A stretch of 5,253 nucleotides of DNA from Parachlamydiaceae bacterium (GTDB lineage: Bacteria; Chlamydiota; Chlamydiia; Chlamydiales; Parachlamydiaceae). The stretch spans positions 1 to 5,253 of the forward strand of contig JACCVN010000264.1 of assembly GCA_013698165.1 (NCBI GenBank), written 5' to 3'. Under the pieces are notes generated by a model. The model was given only the letters and a program-made list of their open reading frames with translations. It made no database searches and was not told the origin of the DNA. Both the position numbers and the translations under genes were made by a program. This document shows, in pieces, positions 1 through 5,253 of this stretch (positions are counted from its first letter, which is position 1; each line of letters begins with the position of its first letter).

Positions 1-2
1 TC

Positions 3-134
3 CTTTTTATAGTTACCAATAAAACGATGGTTTTACTTCATGGTCTTGTAAAAAAGACAGAAAAGCTTCCGACGCAAGATTTAAAAATAGCAACAGAGAG
101 GGCTAAAAATTATGAGCAGCACGAAAAAAAATAA
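3..134 (+). CDS. HigB/Gp49-like toxin, C-terminal part (cut by window start)
   Basis: Frame 3 is open from the window edge to TAA at 132-134, giving 43 residues that include FIVTNKTMVLLHGLVKKTEK and a charged end, ERAKNYEQHEKK. This is the usual end of RelE-superfamily toxins of the HigB/phage Gp49-like family: a beta strand with a hydrophobic LLHGxxKKTxKxP motif, then a helix rich in Lys, Glu and Arg. Family members are ribosome-dependent mRNA interferases of about 100-120 aa, so roughly two thirds of the protein lies upstream and is not visible. The stop lies 23 nt inside the next gene, as in toxin-first higBA operons. The family call rests on the tail motif and the neighbouring HTH antitoxin; whether the toxin is intact cannot be judged here. 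Confidence 0.8.
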   Translation, partial: LFIVTNKTMVLLHGLVKKTEKLPTQDLKIATERAKNYEQHEKK

Positions 135-408
135 AAATATTCATGCAGGTTCTAATTTCGATGACTTTCTAAAAGAGGAAGGTGTTTTTGAACATTGCCA
201 AGAAGTTGGGGCTAAATACGCCTTTGTAATGGAGCTTCAGGATGAAATGGAAAAACAAAAGCTGACAAAAGAGGAATTTGCTAAACGCATTGGAACCAGC
301 AGATCAGCGTTAGATCGCTTACTAGACCCAAGTAAACCCTCAAATATTCGATCTCTTCTTAATGCAGCTGCGGCAGTTGGTAGACATTTGAGAATAAGCA
401 TGGTTTGA
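112..408 (+). CDS. HigA-like XRE-family antitoxin
   Basis: A 98-aa helix-turn-helix protein, probably the antitoxin and autorepressor of the overlapping toxin. The HTH covers about residues 47-96: LTKEEFAKRIGTSRSALDRL gives the scaffold and recognition helices, followed by a DPSKPSN turn and a helix NAAAAVGRHLRISMV that typifies HigA-like single-domain regulators. Residues 1-45 are charged and probably form the toxin-binding part. The ATG is supported by GAGAGGG at 96-102, nine bases upstream and inside the toxin gene. Start and toxin stop overlap by 23 nt, implying translational coupling. The family usually represses its own operon through an upstream operator, here outside the window. Its length is normal and nothing looks broken. 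If the toxin were dead, this could be a stand-alone regulator. Confidence 0.85.
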   Translation: MSSTKKNKNIHAGSNFDDFLKEEGVFEHCQEVGAKYAFVMELQDEMEKQKLTKEEFAKRIGTSRSALDRLLDPSKPSNIRSLLNAAAAVGRHLRISMV

Positions 409-412
409 CGGT

Positions 413-431
413 TTGCTTAAAAAAAAAGCAA
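413..431. terminator. weak A-loop hairpin between the antitoxin and the opposing gene
   Basis: TTGCTT at 413-418 and AAGCAA at 426-431 can form a 6-bp stem around a loop of seven A. It lies in the 32-nt gap between the antitoxin stop and the opposing frameshifted gene, where a shared terminator would be expected. The stem is short and AT-rich, and no U tract follows it on the + strand, so termination is only a suggestion. Confidence 0.25.
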
Positions 432-440
432 CTATTCACG

Positions 441-1090
441 TCATTGATTTGTATTCAGATCATTTATGAACATATCCGGACCATAATAATCGTTTAAAAC
501 AAAGTCTTTATCTACAAAGGCTTGGAAAATTGGCTTGGTCCAGTGATTCATTGCATACTCCGGAGACGGTGATTTCAAGTGGGAAACCGCAAAAAATGTT
601 GGTTTGTCATCAAACAGGATTTTTTTCTTAACGAGAGTATGATAATTTCTTTTAATTTTCCTGATCGATAACCTTCAAAAACCCCTTCGCCAACTTTGTA
701 AGATCCTTCTTTAGTTAACTCATGTACTGTCAATATAGGTGCGCAATAATATTCCTTTTTGTCAATACTGTTACGCCCAGGCAAGAAATATAAATAGCTA
801 CTCTCATTACCACTTTGTCGTTCGGATTCTAAATCACTTAAACTATTCTCACCAACCAATAGATGTTGGGAATTATCCCAAGAAGCATAAAAAGGGAGAT
901 CGATGGAAAAGCAATGACTTGTAAATCCTAGAGCTCTTGAATATCGATTTTCTGAAAAAGTCCCAATTAATTTTGGATTGTTTGAATATAAATCGACGAA
1001 GTTGTGCGCTGCCTCGCCTGTGTTTAAATCACTTACAAAACCTACTCCTAATCTTGGTTCAACGTATCCACAAGTTAGTTCTTTTTTCAA
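441..1090 (-). pseudogene. unrecognised ~216-aa protein, frame broken by one base
   Basis: I do not recognise this family. Frame 1 runs from a TTG at 1090 and terminates at 575 after a tail that looks non-coding (LMTNQHFLRFPT). In the -1 frame the sequence stays open to TGA at 441-443 and reads like a real protein: ILFDDKPTFFAVSHLKSP, then YAMNHWTKPIFQAFVDKD and DYYGPDMFINDLNTNQ. The join must lie between about 677 and 620. The best site is the run of seven A (plus strand T at 620-626), where the codons are AGA AAA AAA TCC; a four-A run (650-653) is a second option. Joined at A7, the product is 157 + 59 = 216 aa, apparently soluble, with no clear signal peptide. The TTG start is weak: there is no good Shine-Dalgarno and an in-frame stop lies 12 nt upstream (1103-1105), so the N-terminus may also be damaged. 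It could be a pseudogene, a sequencing error, or a gene rescued by slippage. Confidence 0.65.
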
Positions 1091-1471
1091 CTTTACATTT
1101 CGTTACTAAAATATAAAATAGATAGAAGATAGATCGATTGTAACGTCAGGCTTATATTTTGCACAAGTGTTTCCATTCAATGCGTTTATTTTTGTGGAAC
1201 GAGTCAGGCGTGACAGATTGACAGTTTAATTGTCTCAGCAACTAAGAAAAGTTTGGCTTGAAGTTTGTCGAATTCATTTTTAGCATTCTGACTTGAGTAT
1301 CCGCGCCTCTAATCGAGAGGCGGCTTGACTCATACTGCTATCTGCGCGTCTGAAGAAAGGATCTAATTCTGGGCACTTTTTCGAAAAATATTCTTTTCAT
1401 GAACGACCGAGTGTGGTATCTAACCTATAGAACCCTTTTTTGAAAAGCGTTGCCAACTATAGGAGTTAACG
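1091..1471. other. 381-nt intergenic stretch, no supported gene
   Basis: It separates two diverging genes and should contain both promoters, but I see no convincing -35/-10 pair on either strand. The features visible are the GC-rich hairpin at 1301-1323, a shorter GACA...TGTC inverted pair near 1216-1234, and the Shine-Dalgarno AGGAG at 1461-1465 that serves the downstream + gene. The minus strand holds a 38-codon open frame at 1283-1396, including a 17-codon ATG ORF at 1283-1333, which is too short to call. Confidence 0.6.
1301..1323. repeat. GC-rich perfect hairpin
   Basis: CGCCTCT at 1304-1310 and AGAGGCG at 1316-1322 form a perfect 7-bp stem with loop AATCG. With a two-base bulge the outer bases can also pair, as CCGCCTCT with AGAGGCGG. 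Imperfect flanking arms, TGAGTAT before and ACTCATACT after, could extend it. There is no T tract, so it is not a classical terminator. The local GC is clearly above that of the surroundings, which fits a small structured RNA or an imported fragment; neither is shown. Confidence 0.5.
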
Positions 1472-1906
1472 ATGTCACACACTTGGATCATTGTCGCAAA
1501 TAGCGCTTTTGCCAGAATTTTTGAATCTACAAAAAAAAACGATCTCCATGAGATTCTGCACTTATCACACCCTGAAAGCCGTTTAAAAGTCAGCGAATTA
1601 GTCACAGAAAGACAAGGCCGAGGCCATGAAAGCGTTGGAACTCGACGCAGCGCTATGACTCCTACCACTTCCCCTAAAGAAGTTGAGTTTGCTGCTTTCG
1701 CCAAAGACCTTTTGCAACACTTGGAAGCTTCTTTCCATGATGGTAAATTCACAAAACTTTATATTGCCGCAGGACCTCACTTTTTAGGGCTTCTCCGCGA
1801 AAAAATCTCGACCAGTTTGTCACACATATTGGCAGGGGCTATTGACAAAGATCTGACGCATTTAGAAATTAAAGAGATAAGAGGGTATCTTCCTGATATC
1901 CTCTAA
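1472..1906 (+). CDS. host attachment family protein (baeRF-like)
   Basis: A 144-aa protein of the family long annotated 'protein required for attachment to host cells' (Pfam Host_attach), later related by others to bacterial/archaeal eRF1-like (baeRF) proteins that may act at the ribosome. The sequence carries the family's landmarks in order: an N-terminal strand HTWIIVANSAFARIFE (residues 2-17), the conserved VTERQGRGHESVGTRRSAM loop (about 50-70), a helix EVEFAAFAKDLLQHLE, then the strand KLYIAAGPHFLGLLRE and the ending DKDLTHLEIKEIRGYLP. Length is full for the family. The ATG is backed by AGGAG at 1461-1465, six bases upstream. No signal peptide or membrane segment is visible, which argues against a surface adhesin and for a cytoplasmic role. 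It stands alone, with gaps of 381 and 284 nt on either side. Confidence 0.88.
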   Translation: MSHTWIIVANSAFARIFESTKKNDLHEILHLSHPESRLKVSELVTERQGRGHESVGTRRSAMTPTTSPKEVEFAAFAKDLLQHLEASFHDGKFTKLYIAAGPHFLGLLREKISTSLSHILAGAIDKDLTHLEIKEIRGYLPDIL

Positions 1907-1934
1907 ACTTTGGGAAGGACAAAAGGCCGCACTA

Positions 1935-2055
1935 GGACTTTAACGACATTAGCAACAGGGGATAAAGTACAATAAGGACAAATGCCATAAAGTGATACTG
2001 ATTAGCATGATTTTTTACTGTTCCGCGTCCCTTATCGTTAATTTTGTTAAAGTCC
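1935..2055. repeat. 121-bp MITE-like inverted-repeat element
   Basis: GGACTTTAAC at 1935-1944 is matched exactly by GTTAAAGTCC at 2046-2055. The pairing continues inward, so the 19-base arms (1935-1953 and 2037-2055) match at 16 positions, and two of the three mismatches are G-T wobbles. The 83-nt interior has smaller inverted pairs such as ATAAGG/CCTTAT and ATGC/GCAT. The size and the imperfect terminal repeats suggest a miniature transposable element or a long RNA foldback. No target duplication is obvious at the ends, so the boundaries and the mobile nature are not proven. It fills most of the 284-nt gap before the phosphoesterase gene. Confidence 0.45.
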
Positions 2056-2190
2056 ACGGCAAGTTCAATTTCGATCGTCCTTTGTCGTACTTGTCCTCCA
2101 TCCTCAACAATCTAGTTTTTAATAGCATTTAAAGCTTGTTTGTAGTATTTTTATGTTTCGTCTTTTACATAAAAATTAACAGGTAACTTA

Positions 2191-3549
2191 ATGAACTCAA
2201 TTAATCTAATCCCCTCGAATCAATATAATCAATTAAAAAATTTAGAACAAACAAATCTCAAGGCGTGGATCACCGCCGATCTTGAGCTAGTCCCCTCTTC
2301 TCTAATTGGAAGAGTTTTTTGGAATGTCGCTTGTCACTTTGAGTGGATGCAAAAACTATTCTATGGGCTTAATTTAAGAGAATCACAAATTTCATTGAAC
2401 AAAATAAAAGCTAGTATTCAAGGAAATTGTCCCCAAAGTCCAGTCGTTCAAAGACTATTTAACAATGCATGCACACGCTTTAATGTTATAGCGCCAAAAA
2501 AATACCATGTGCAAGGTTTTCAAAGTCCTCTGCAAGCCCAGACTGCAAAAACCAATGCAGGCAAACCAGTTGTTAATACAGTTAATACTGTGAATAATAC
2601 AGCCGGAAAAGTGAGTGTTCTTACCTACAATATCCTTTTCCCACAGATCAATGGCAAGCATGAGAGTGGGTTTAGCACTGAAGTTGGATACAGTCAAAAT
2701 GGCAATAATGTGTTTGAAAACAGTGCTCAAAGAGTCCCTGTTATCATACAAAACATTAAAAATGCCAATATGGATGTGAATTGCTTGCAGGAGGTCACAA
2801 AAGATATCTTTGCTAAAATTCAGGCTAATTTGCCTGGTTATGAGGGGATCTATGCACCGCATAAGTCTAATTCTCCTGCACCTAATGCTCATGGCGTGGC
2901 AATTTTCTATAAAAAACACCGATTTGTACATTTGGCAAATACTCCAACGATTTTCCAACAGCAAAAGAAAGATGAAAACGGAAAATTAGAATTTTATCCT
3001 TTAGATCCGAATAATCCTAACAAGCCTGCCAGCCCAGTAATGCTTAGACGCGCACATCTTATGACCGATCTAAAAGATAAACTTACAGGTAAAATTACAC
3101 GTTTTGTGTCATGTCATCTGGATGATCCGCGCAATGCGATTGGCTTAGAAAAGCAAGCCCACGTGAAACGAGTTGTTAATTCTGCAATTGATGGTAAAAA
3201 TCTTGCTTATAAAGTGGACAATGTCGTGATTGCTGGTGATTTTAATCAGGACCAATGGGGTGATGCTTCACGAAAAAATAAGATTAAAACAGCAACTCCC
3301 AATATGCGCCATGCCACAGCAATGCAACCATTCTTCACAAACAACTTTGTGAGCGATAGCAATTTAGATAGCACAGAATATTGTAGGCAGAATCCTAAAA
3401 ACTTCAATAGCGCAATCGTTTCAAAAGATCGCAAAATTGATCATATTTTTGTGAAATCGATGAATTCCACAGCAAAGCCAACCTACCTTCCCCTCAATAA
3501 TTTCAATTTAACCGGAAGTGATCATAGAGCTATTGCAGCTAGTTTCTAA
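2191..3549 (+). CDS. endonuclease/exonuclease/phosphatase (EEP) superfamily hydrolase
   Basis: A 452-aa enzyme with a complete EEP (DNase I/AP endonuclease/inositol 5-phosphatase/sphingomyelinase) core at about residues 140-452. Catalytic motifs appear in order: TYN with Asn147, LQEV with the metal ligand Glu201, SCHLD with His309, AGDFNQ with Asp350 and Asn352, RKIDHIF with Asp417, and GSDHRAI with Asp444 and His445. A metal-dependent phosphodiester or phosphoester hydrolase is therefore likely; the substrate (nucleic acid, phosphoinositide or sphingomyelin) cannot be read from the motifs. Residues 1-139 form an extension I do not recognise, with an aromatic hydrophobic stretch (LIGRVFWNVACHFEWMQKLF, about 38-57) and a low-complexity linker rich in Asn, Thr and Val (about 122-140). 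No Sec signal peptide is seen. The start is supported by AGG at 2181-2183, seven bases from the ATG. It converges on the protease gene and appears monocistronic. A role as a secreted effector is possible but inferred. Confidence 0.88.
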   Translation: MNSINLIPSNQYNQLKNLEQTNLKAWITADLELVPSSLIGRVFWNVACHFEWMQKLFYGLNLRESQISLNKIKASIQGNCPQSPVVQRLFNNACTRFNVIAPKKYHVQGFQSPLQAQTAKTNAGKPVVNTVNTVNNTAGKVSVLTYNILFPQINGKHESGFSTEVGYSQNGNNVFENSAQRVPVIIQNIKNANMDVNCLQEVTKDIFAKIQANLPGYEGIYAPHKSNSPAPNAHGVAIFYKKHRFVHLANTPTIFQQQKKDENGKLEFYPLDPNNPNKPASPVMLRRAHLMTDLKDKLTGKITRFVSCHLDDPRNAIGLEKQAHVKRVVNSAIDGKNLAYKVDNVVIAGDFNQDQWGDASRKNKIKTATPNMRHATAMQPFFTNNFVSDSNLDSTEYCRQNPKNFNSAIVSKDRKIDHIFVKSMNSTAKPTYLPLNNFNLTGSDHRAIAASF

Positions 3550-3550
3550 T

Positions 3551-3640
3551 TGTAGCCTGCTGGGTCTCGCAGCAGGTGCTAAGAACAAGGAAGTGTATGT
3601 ACGCTTTCCTGACTCCTGCTGCGAGACGCAGCAGGCTACA
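3551..3640. repeat. REP/BIME-like pair of GTAG-headed palindromes
   Basis: Two 26-nt arms, 3551-3576 and 3615-3640, are inverted copies with one mismatch (3563 versus 3628). Each begins, reading inward, with T-GTAG followed by a small palindrome: CCTGCTGCG, loop TCT, CGCAGCAGG. The right unit is a perfect 9-bp stem; the left has one G-G mismatch. The 38-nt spacer also folds (AGGAA/TTCCT and GTGTA/TACGC), so the whole 90 nt can form one long hairpin. A GTAG head plus a short stem, arranged in opposed pairs between convergent genes, matches REP sequences mobilised by RAYT (IS200-like) transposases. No RAYT gene is in the window. The element lies one base after the phosphoesterase stop. Confidence 0.75.
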
Positions 3641-3644
3641 TTTT
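3551..3644 (+). terminator. probable terminator of the phosphoesterase gene, formed by the REP pair
   Basis: The long GC-rich foldback directly after the stop codon at 3549 is followed by TTTT at 3641-3644, so it could end + strand transcription. The U tract is short. On the minus strand no U tract follows the fold, so it is less likely to terminate the opposing protease transcript, although the structure alone could slow read-through. Confidence 0.45.
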
Positions 3645-3690
3645 AACCGCAATCGCATCTATGGGAGTTATACAAAGATCGTTTGGATGA

Positions 3691-4722
3691 CTACTTCCTT
3701 AACTCTTCTGCAACAATGATACACTCTTCGGCATGTTCCAAACGTATTTTGGCGATTTCAGCATGACTTCGAGATGGCAGCATACTTTGTTTAATATGTT
3801 CGTATACGTTAGAAACTCCAGCAAGATATCTTGCATTTTCAACGCAATCAATGCCGCAGTAAGCTCCAGAATAAGCTGTCTTTTTATTTCTTATGGCATT
3901 TGAATTTCTGTAGGCCTTTTTTGCTGCATTAAGGATCATATTTTCTTCGGAATGATAACTTTTCAAGCCATCCCCATGAGGATTAACCATAGTGATATTA
4001 GCTTTATTTCTTTCTTGTGGATCAGGTTCGATGACTAAAAGAACCGCATGAGGCGTCTTACCATACGAATTTAAGTAGAATGGAATAATGATTTTTGCAG
4101 GTCTTTGAGATGGATGAAAATCGTTCTCCCTGCGTAAAAAGTTTGTTAATGCCTCAACATTGGGTTTGCAATTGGGTTCATCATTCTCATAAAGGCTAAA
4201 ATGTGAAGCATAGGCAATTTTCCCTGACAATTCCACCCCATCAGCGGTTTTACCTTCTGTATCGATATAGACGCCTCCCTTTTGTAAAAAAAATAGCATC
4301 AAAAGTATGTCTTGTCCTAACATAGAATATCCCGCTCTGGAGTTATTTTTATTTTGGACCATATCATCTAAGACAGCAAGAGATACAGGTTTTGATAGCT
4401 GATCAACTTGTTCTGGATGCATTTTTTGAGGGGTATTTGTAGATAAGGGATTAATTAAATATGTATTGCTGATTTTGCTATCAATGATTTTCCAATTTCC
4501 AAGTTCAAAAGCCCATTTTCTGATTGTCTGGTATGTTCCGTAAGTGACAAATGCCGCAATCGGCAAAATAAGGAGTGATGCAAAACATACCGCGGCAATG
4601 CCAAAAATTCTCTTGGATATCTCCCAATATTGTTTATTTAGTGATCGACAGTTATAGTTAATACCCTGAAATTCTAACTGCTTGGGGGCAGAATTGTTTT
4701 TTAATGCAATATTGCAATTCAT
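3691..4722 (-). CDS. membrane-anchored CE-clan (Ulp1/YopJ/ChlaDub-like) cysteine protease candidate
   Basis: A 343-aa protein with a short N-terminal tail (1-38), one strong transmembrane segment (about 39-64, GIAAVCFASLLILPIAAFV) and a soluble C-terminal part. Residues 205-300 resemble clan CE peptidases: strand IIIPFYLN, then His225 in HAVLLVIEPD, a strand ITMVN with Asn248 where Asp normally sits, and Cys289 in SGAYCGIDCVENARYL, which copies the NGxDCGxxxC pattern of Ulp1/SENP enzymes. The His-to-Cys spacing of 64 residues agrees with Ulp1 and YopJ. The oxyanion Gln usually six residues before the Cys is replaced by Ala283. Relatives include deubiquitinases, deSUMOylases and acetyltransferase effectors; ChlaDub proteins of Chlamydia likewise combine an N-terminal membrane segment with such a domain. 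Start: GAAGG on the minus strand (4731-4735), eight bases before the ATG. Activity and export are inferred; no database match was available. Confidence 0.65.
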   Translation of the reverse strand: MNCNIALKNNSAPKQLEFQGINYNCRSLNKQYWEISKRIFGIAAVCFASLLILPIAAFVTYGTYQTIRKWAFELGNWKIIDSKISNTYLINPLSTNTPQKMHPEQVDQLSKPVSLAVLDDMVQNKNNSRAGYSMLGQDILLMLFFLQKGGVYIDTEGKTADGVELSGKIAYASHFSLYENDEPNCKPNVEALTNFLRRENDFHPSQRPAKIIIPFYLNSYGKTPHAVLLVIEPDPQERNKANITMVNPHGDGLKSYHSEENMILNAAKKAYRNSNAIRNKKTAYSGAYCGIDCVENARYLAGVSNVYEHIKQSMLPSRSHAEIAKIRLEHAEECIIVAEELRK

Positions 4723-4793
4723 GATTTAGACCTTCAAATTATTATATAAATAAAAAAATTAATAACGTATACGCGCTATTAAATATGAATAAT

Positions 4794-4822
4794 ATTATAA
4801 CACAGGTGAAGTTATAACGCAA
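4794..4822 (-). promoter_or_regulatory. extended -10 promoter for the protease gene
   Basis: On the minus strand, TATAAT (4799-4794) is preceded by TGT, giving a consensus extended -10 (TGnTATAAT). TTGCGT (4822-4817) lies exactly 17 bp upstream and matches three of the six -35 bases. Transcription would start near 4787, leaving a leader of about 65 nt that contains the palindrome CGTATACG at 4766-4773 and the Shine-Dalgarno at 4731-4735. It is the best sigma-70-type promoter in the window. Confidence 0.65.
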
Positions 4823-5025
4823 TTTAAACCAGATGTCTCATTAAAAAGTTTGCTTACCCCTAAATTTGTTGACTTAATAAATTTCAAAGCACAATGAAAC
4901 TTTAATAAATGTTTATAATATGGCGTTGAAAGCCACGTATACGGCAGCAGCATGTAGCCATACGCGCAGCCTATTGTCGTCAAAATAAAGTTTTAATATT
5001 CTGCTATATCGACTTATACGCACTG

Positions 5026-5046
5026 ATATGAATTTGCCTTTCATAT
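5026..5046. repeat. AT-rich hairpin
   Basis: ATATGAA at 5026-5032 and TTCATAT at 5040-5046 form a 7-bp stem with a 7-base loop (TTTGCCT). It is AT-rich, has no T tract on either side and no adjacent gene, so its role is open. Confidence 0.35.
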
Positions 5047-5253
5047 GGCTTCATAATAATATACAATTCATTACGTAGTGACAAAGAAAAGATCAGATTT
5101 CTTGAAGTCCCCTTTATGGAATCTTAATAAAACCTACACCGACGCAAAAATTAATTAGGCTATTTTGGTATAAAGACTGAATTTTTTTAGATTTTCAACT
5201 CTTTCGCCTCATTTTAATCAATGGTACAGAATCATACATATATAGGATATAAA

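Larger units (their letters stand above)
4723..5253. other. 531-nt AT-rich flank with no supported gene
   Basis: It holds the protease leader and promoter, two copies of the palindrome CGTATACG (4766-4773, 4936-4943), a related ATACGCGC repeat (4769-4776, 4960-4967) and a hairpin at 5026-5046. Frames on both strands are short: a 62-codon TTG frame on the minus strand overlaps the promoter, and a 34-codon + frame (4793-4894) lacks a start. Beyond 5050 stops are dense in the frames I read on both strands. Confidence 0.6.

Noticed and set aside
739..924. Plus-strand 61-codon open frame
   Set aside because: It is antisense to the minus-strand unknown gene, with no ribosome binding site or plausible composition.
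1093..1176. Minus-strand 27-codon ATG frame with a hydrophobic stretch, just upstream of the frameshifted gene
   Set aside because: It could be a displaced N-terminus or signal peptide, but it ends in its own stop and is out of frame with the gene; one more frameshift would have to be assumed.
1420..1780. Minus-strand open frames of 110 and 60 codons
   Set aside because: Both overlap the clearly coding host attachment gene on the + strand and resemble nothing.
1933..2103. Minus-strand 56-codon frame running through the inverted-repeat element, with a hydrophobic tail
   Set aside because: The only ATG starts are internal and near the end, no ribosome binding site was seen, and the imperfect inverted repeat explains the sequence better.
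2455..2964. Minus-strand 169-codon open frame
   Set aside because: It lies wholly within the phosphoesterase gene, which has complete catalytic motifs on the other strand, so this is a shadow frame.
4793..4894. Plus-strand 34-codon open frame containing FKPDVSLKSLLTPKFVDL
   Set aside because: It reads fairly like protein but has no ATG or GTG start and no ribosome binding site. At best it is a gene remnant.
4869..4919. TTGACT and TATAAT on the + strand as a promoter
   Set aside because: They are 39 bp apart, far too distant to form one promoter, and no gene follows.
4795..4983. Minus-strand 62-codon open frame
   Set aside because: It starts with TTG without a ribosome binding site, overlaps the protease promoter and shows no recognisable protein features.

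Overview
This AT-rich 5.25 kb window looks like accessory DNA from an amoeba- or host-associated bacterium. The best fit is an environmental chlamydia of the Parachlamydiaceae type; Legionella-like bacteria are an alternative. The guess rests on low GC, a membrane-anchored cysteine protease of the Ulp1/YopJ/ChlaDub kind, an endonuclease/exonuclease/phosphatase-fold enzyme with a long private N-terminus, loosely packed genes and much intergenic repeat structure. No rRNA, tRNA, CRISPR array, integrase or complete insertion sequence was found.

Layout. At 3-408 (+) is the end of a toxin-antitoxin operon: the last 43 codons of a HigB/Gp49-like toxin, cut by the window edge, overlapping by 23 nt a complete HigA-like HTH antitoxin. 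At 441-1090 (-) is an unrecognised gene whose frame is broken; a -1 shift, most likely at an A7 run, restores a protein of about 216 aa. An intergenic stretch with a GC-rich hairpin leads to a full-length 'host attachment' (baeRF-type) protein at 1472-1906 (+). The next gap (1907-2190) holds a 121-bp MITE-like inverted repeat. A 452-aa EEP-superfamily phosphoesterase with all catalytic motifs follows at 2191-3549 (+). It converges on a 343-aa membrane-anchored CE-clan cysteine protease candidate at 3691-4722 (-), which has a clear extended -10 promoter. Between the two lies a REP/BIME-like pair of GTAG-headed palindromes. The last ~430 bases are AT-rich and hold no supported gene.

How the genes relate. 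The toxin and antitoxin form one translationally coupled unit. The phosphoesterase and protease are not an operon, since they converge, but both look like proteins that could act on a host: a hydrolase fold used by many toxins, and a deubiquitinase/deSUMOylase/acetyltransferase fold behind a transmembrane segment. That pairing is an inference. The items most worth following are the protease with its non-standard active site, the frameshift gene with an in-phase A AAA AAA slip site, the GTAG REP pair, and the rare palindrome CGTATACG that occurs three times in and around the protease gene.
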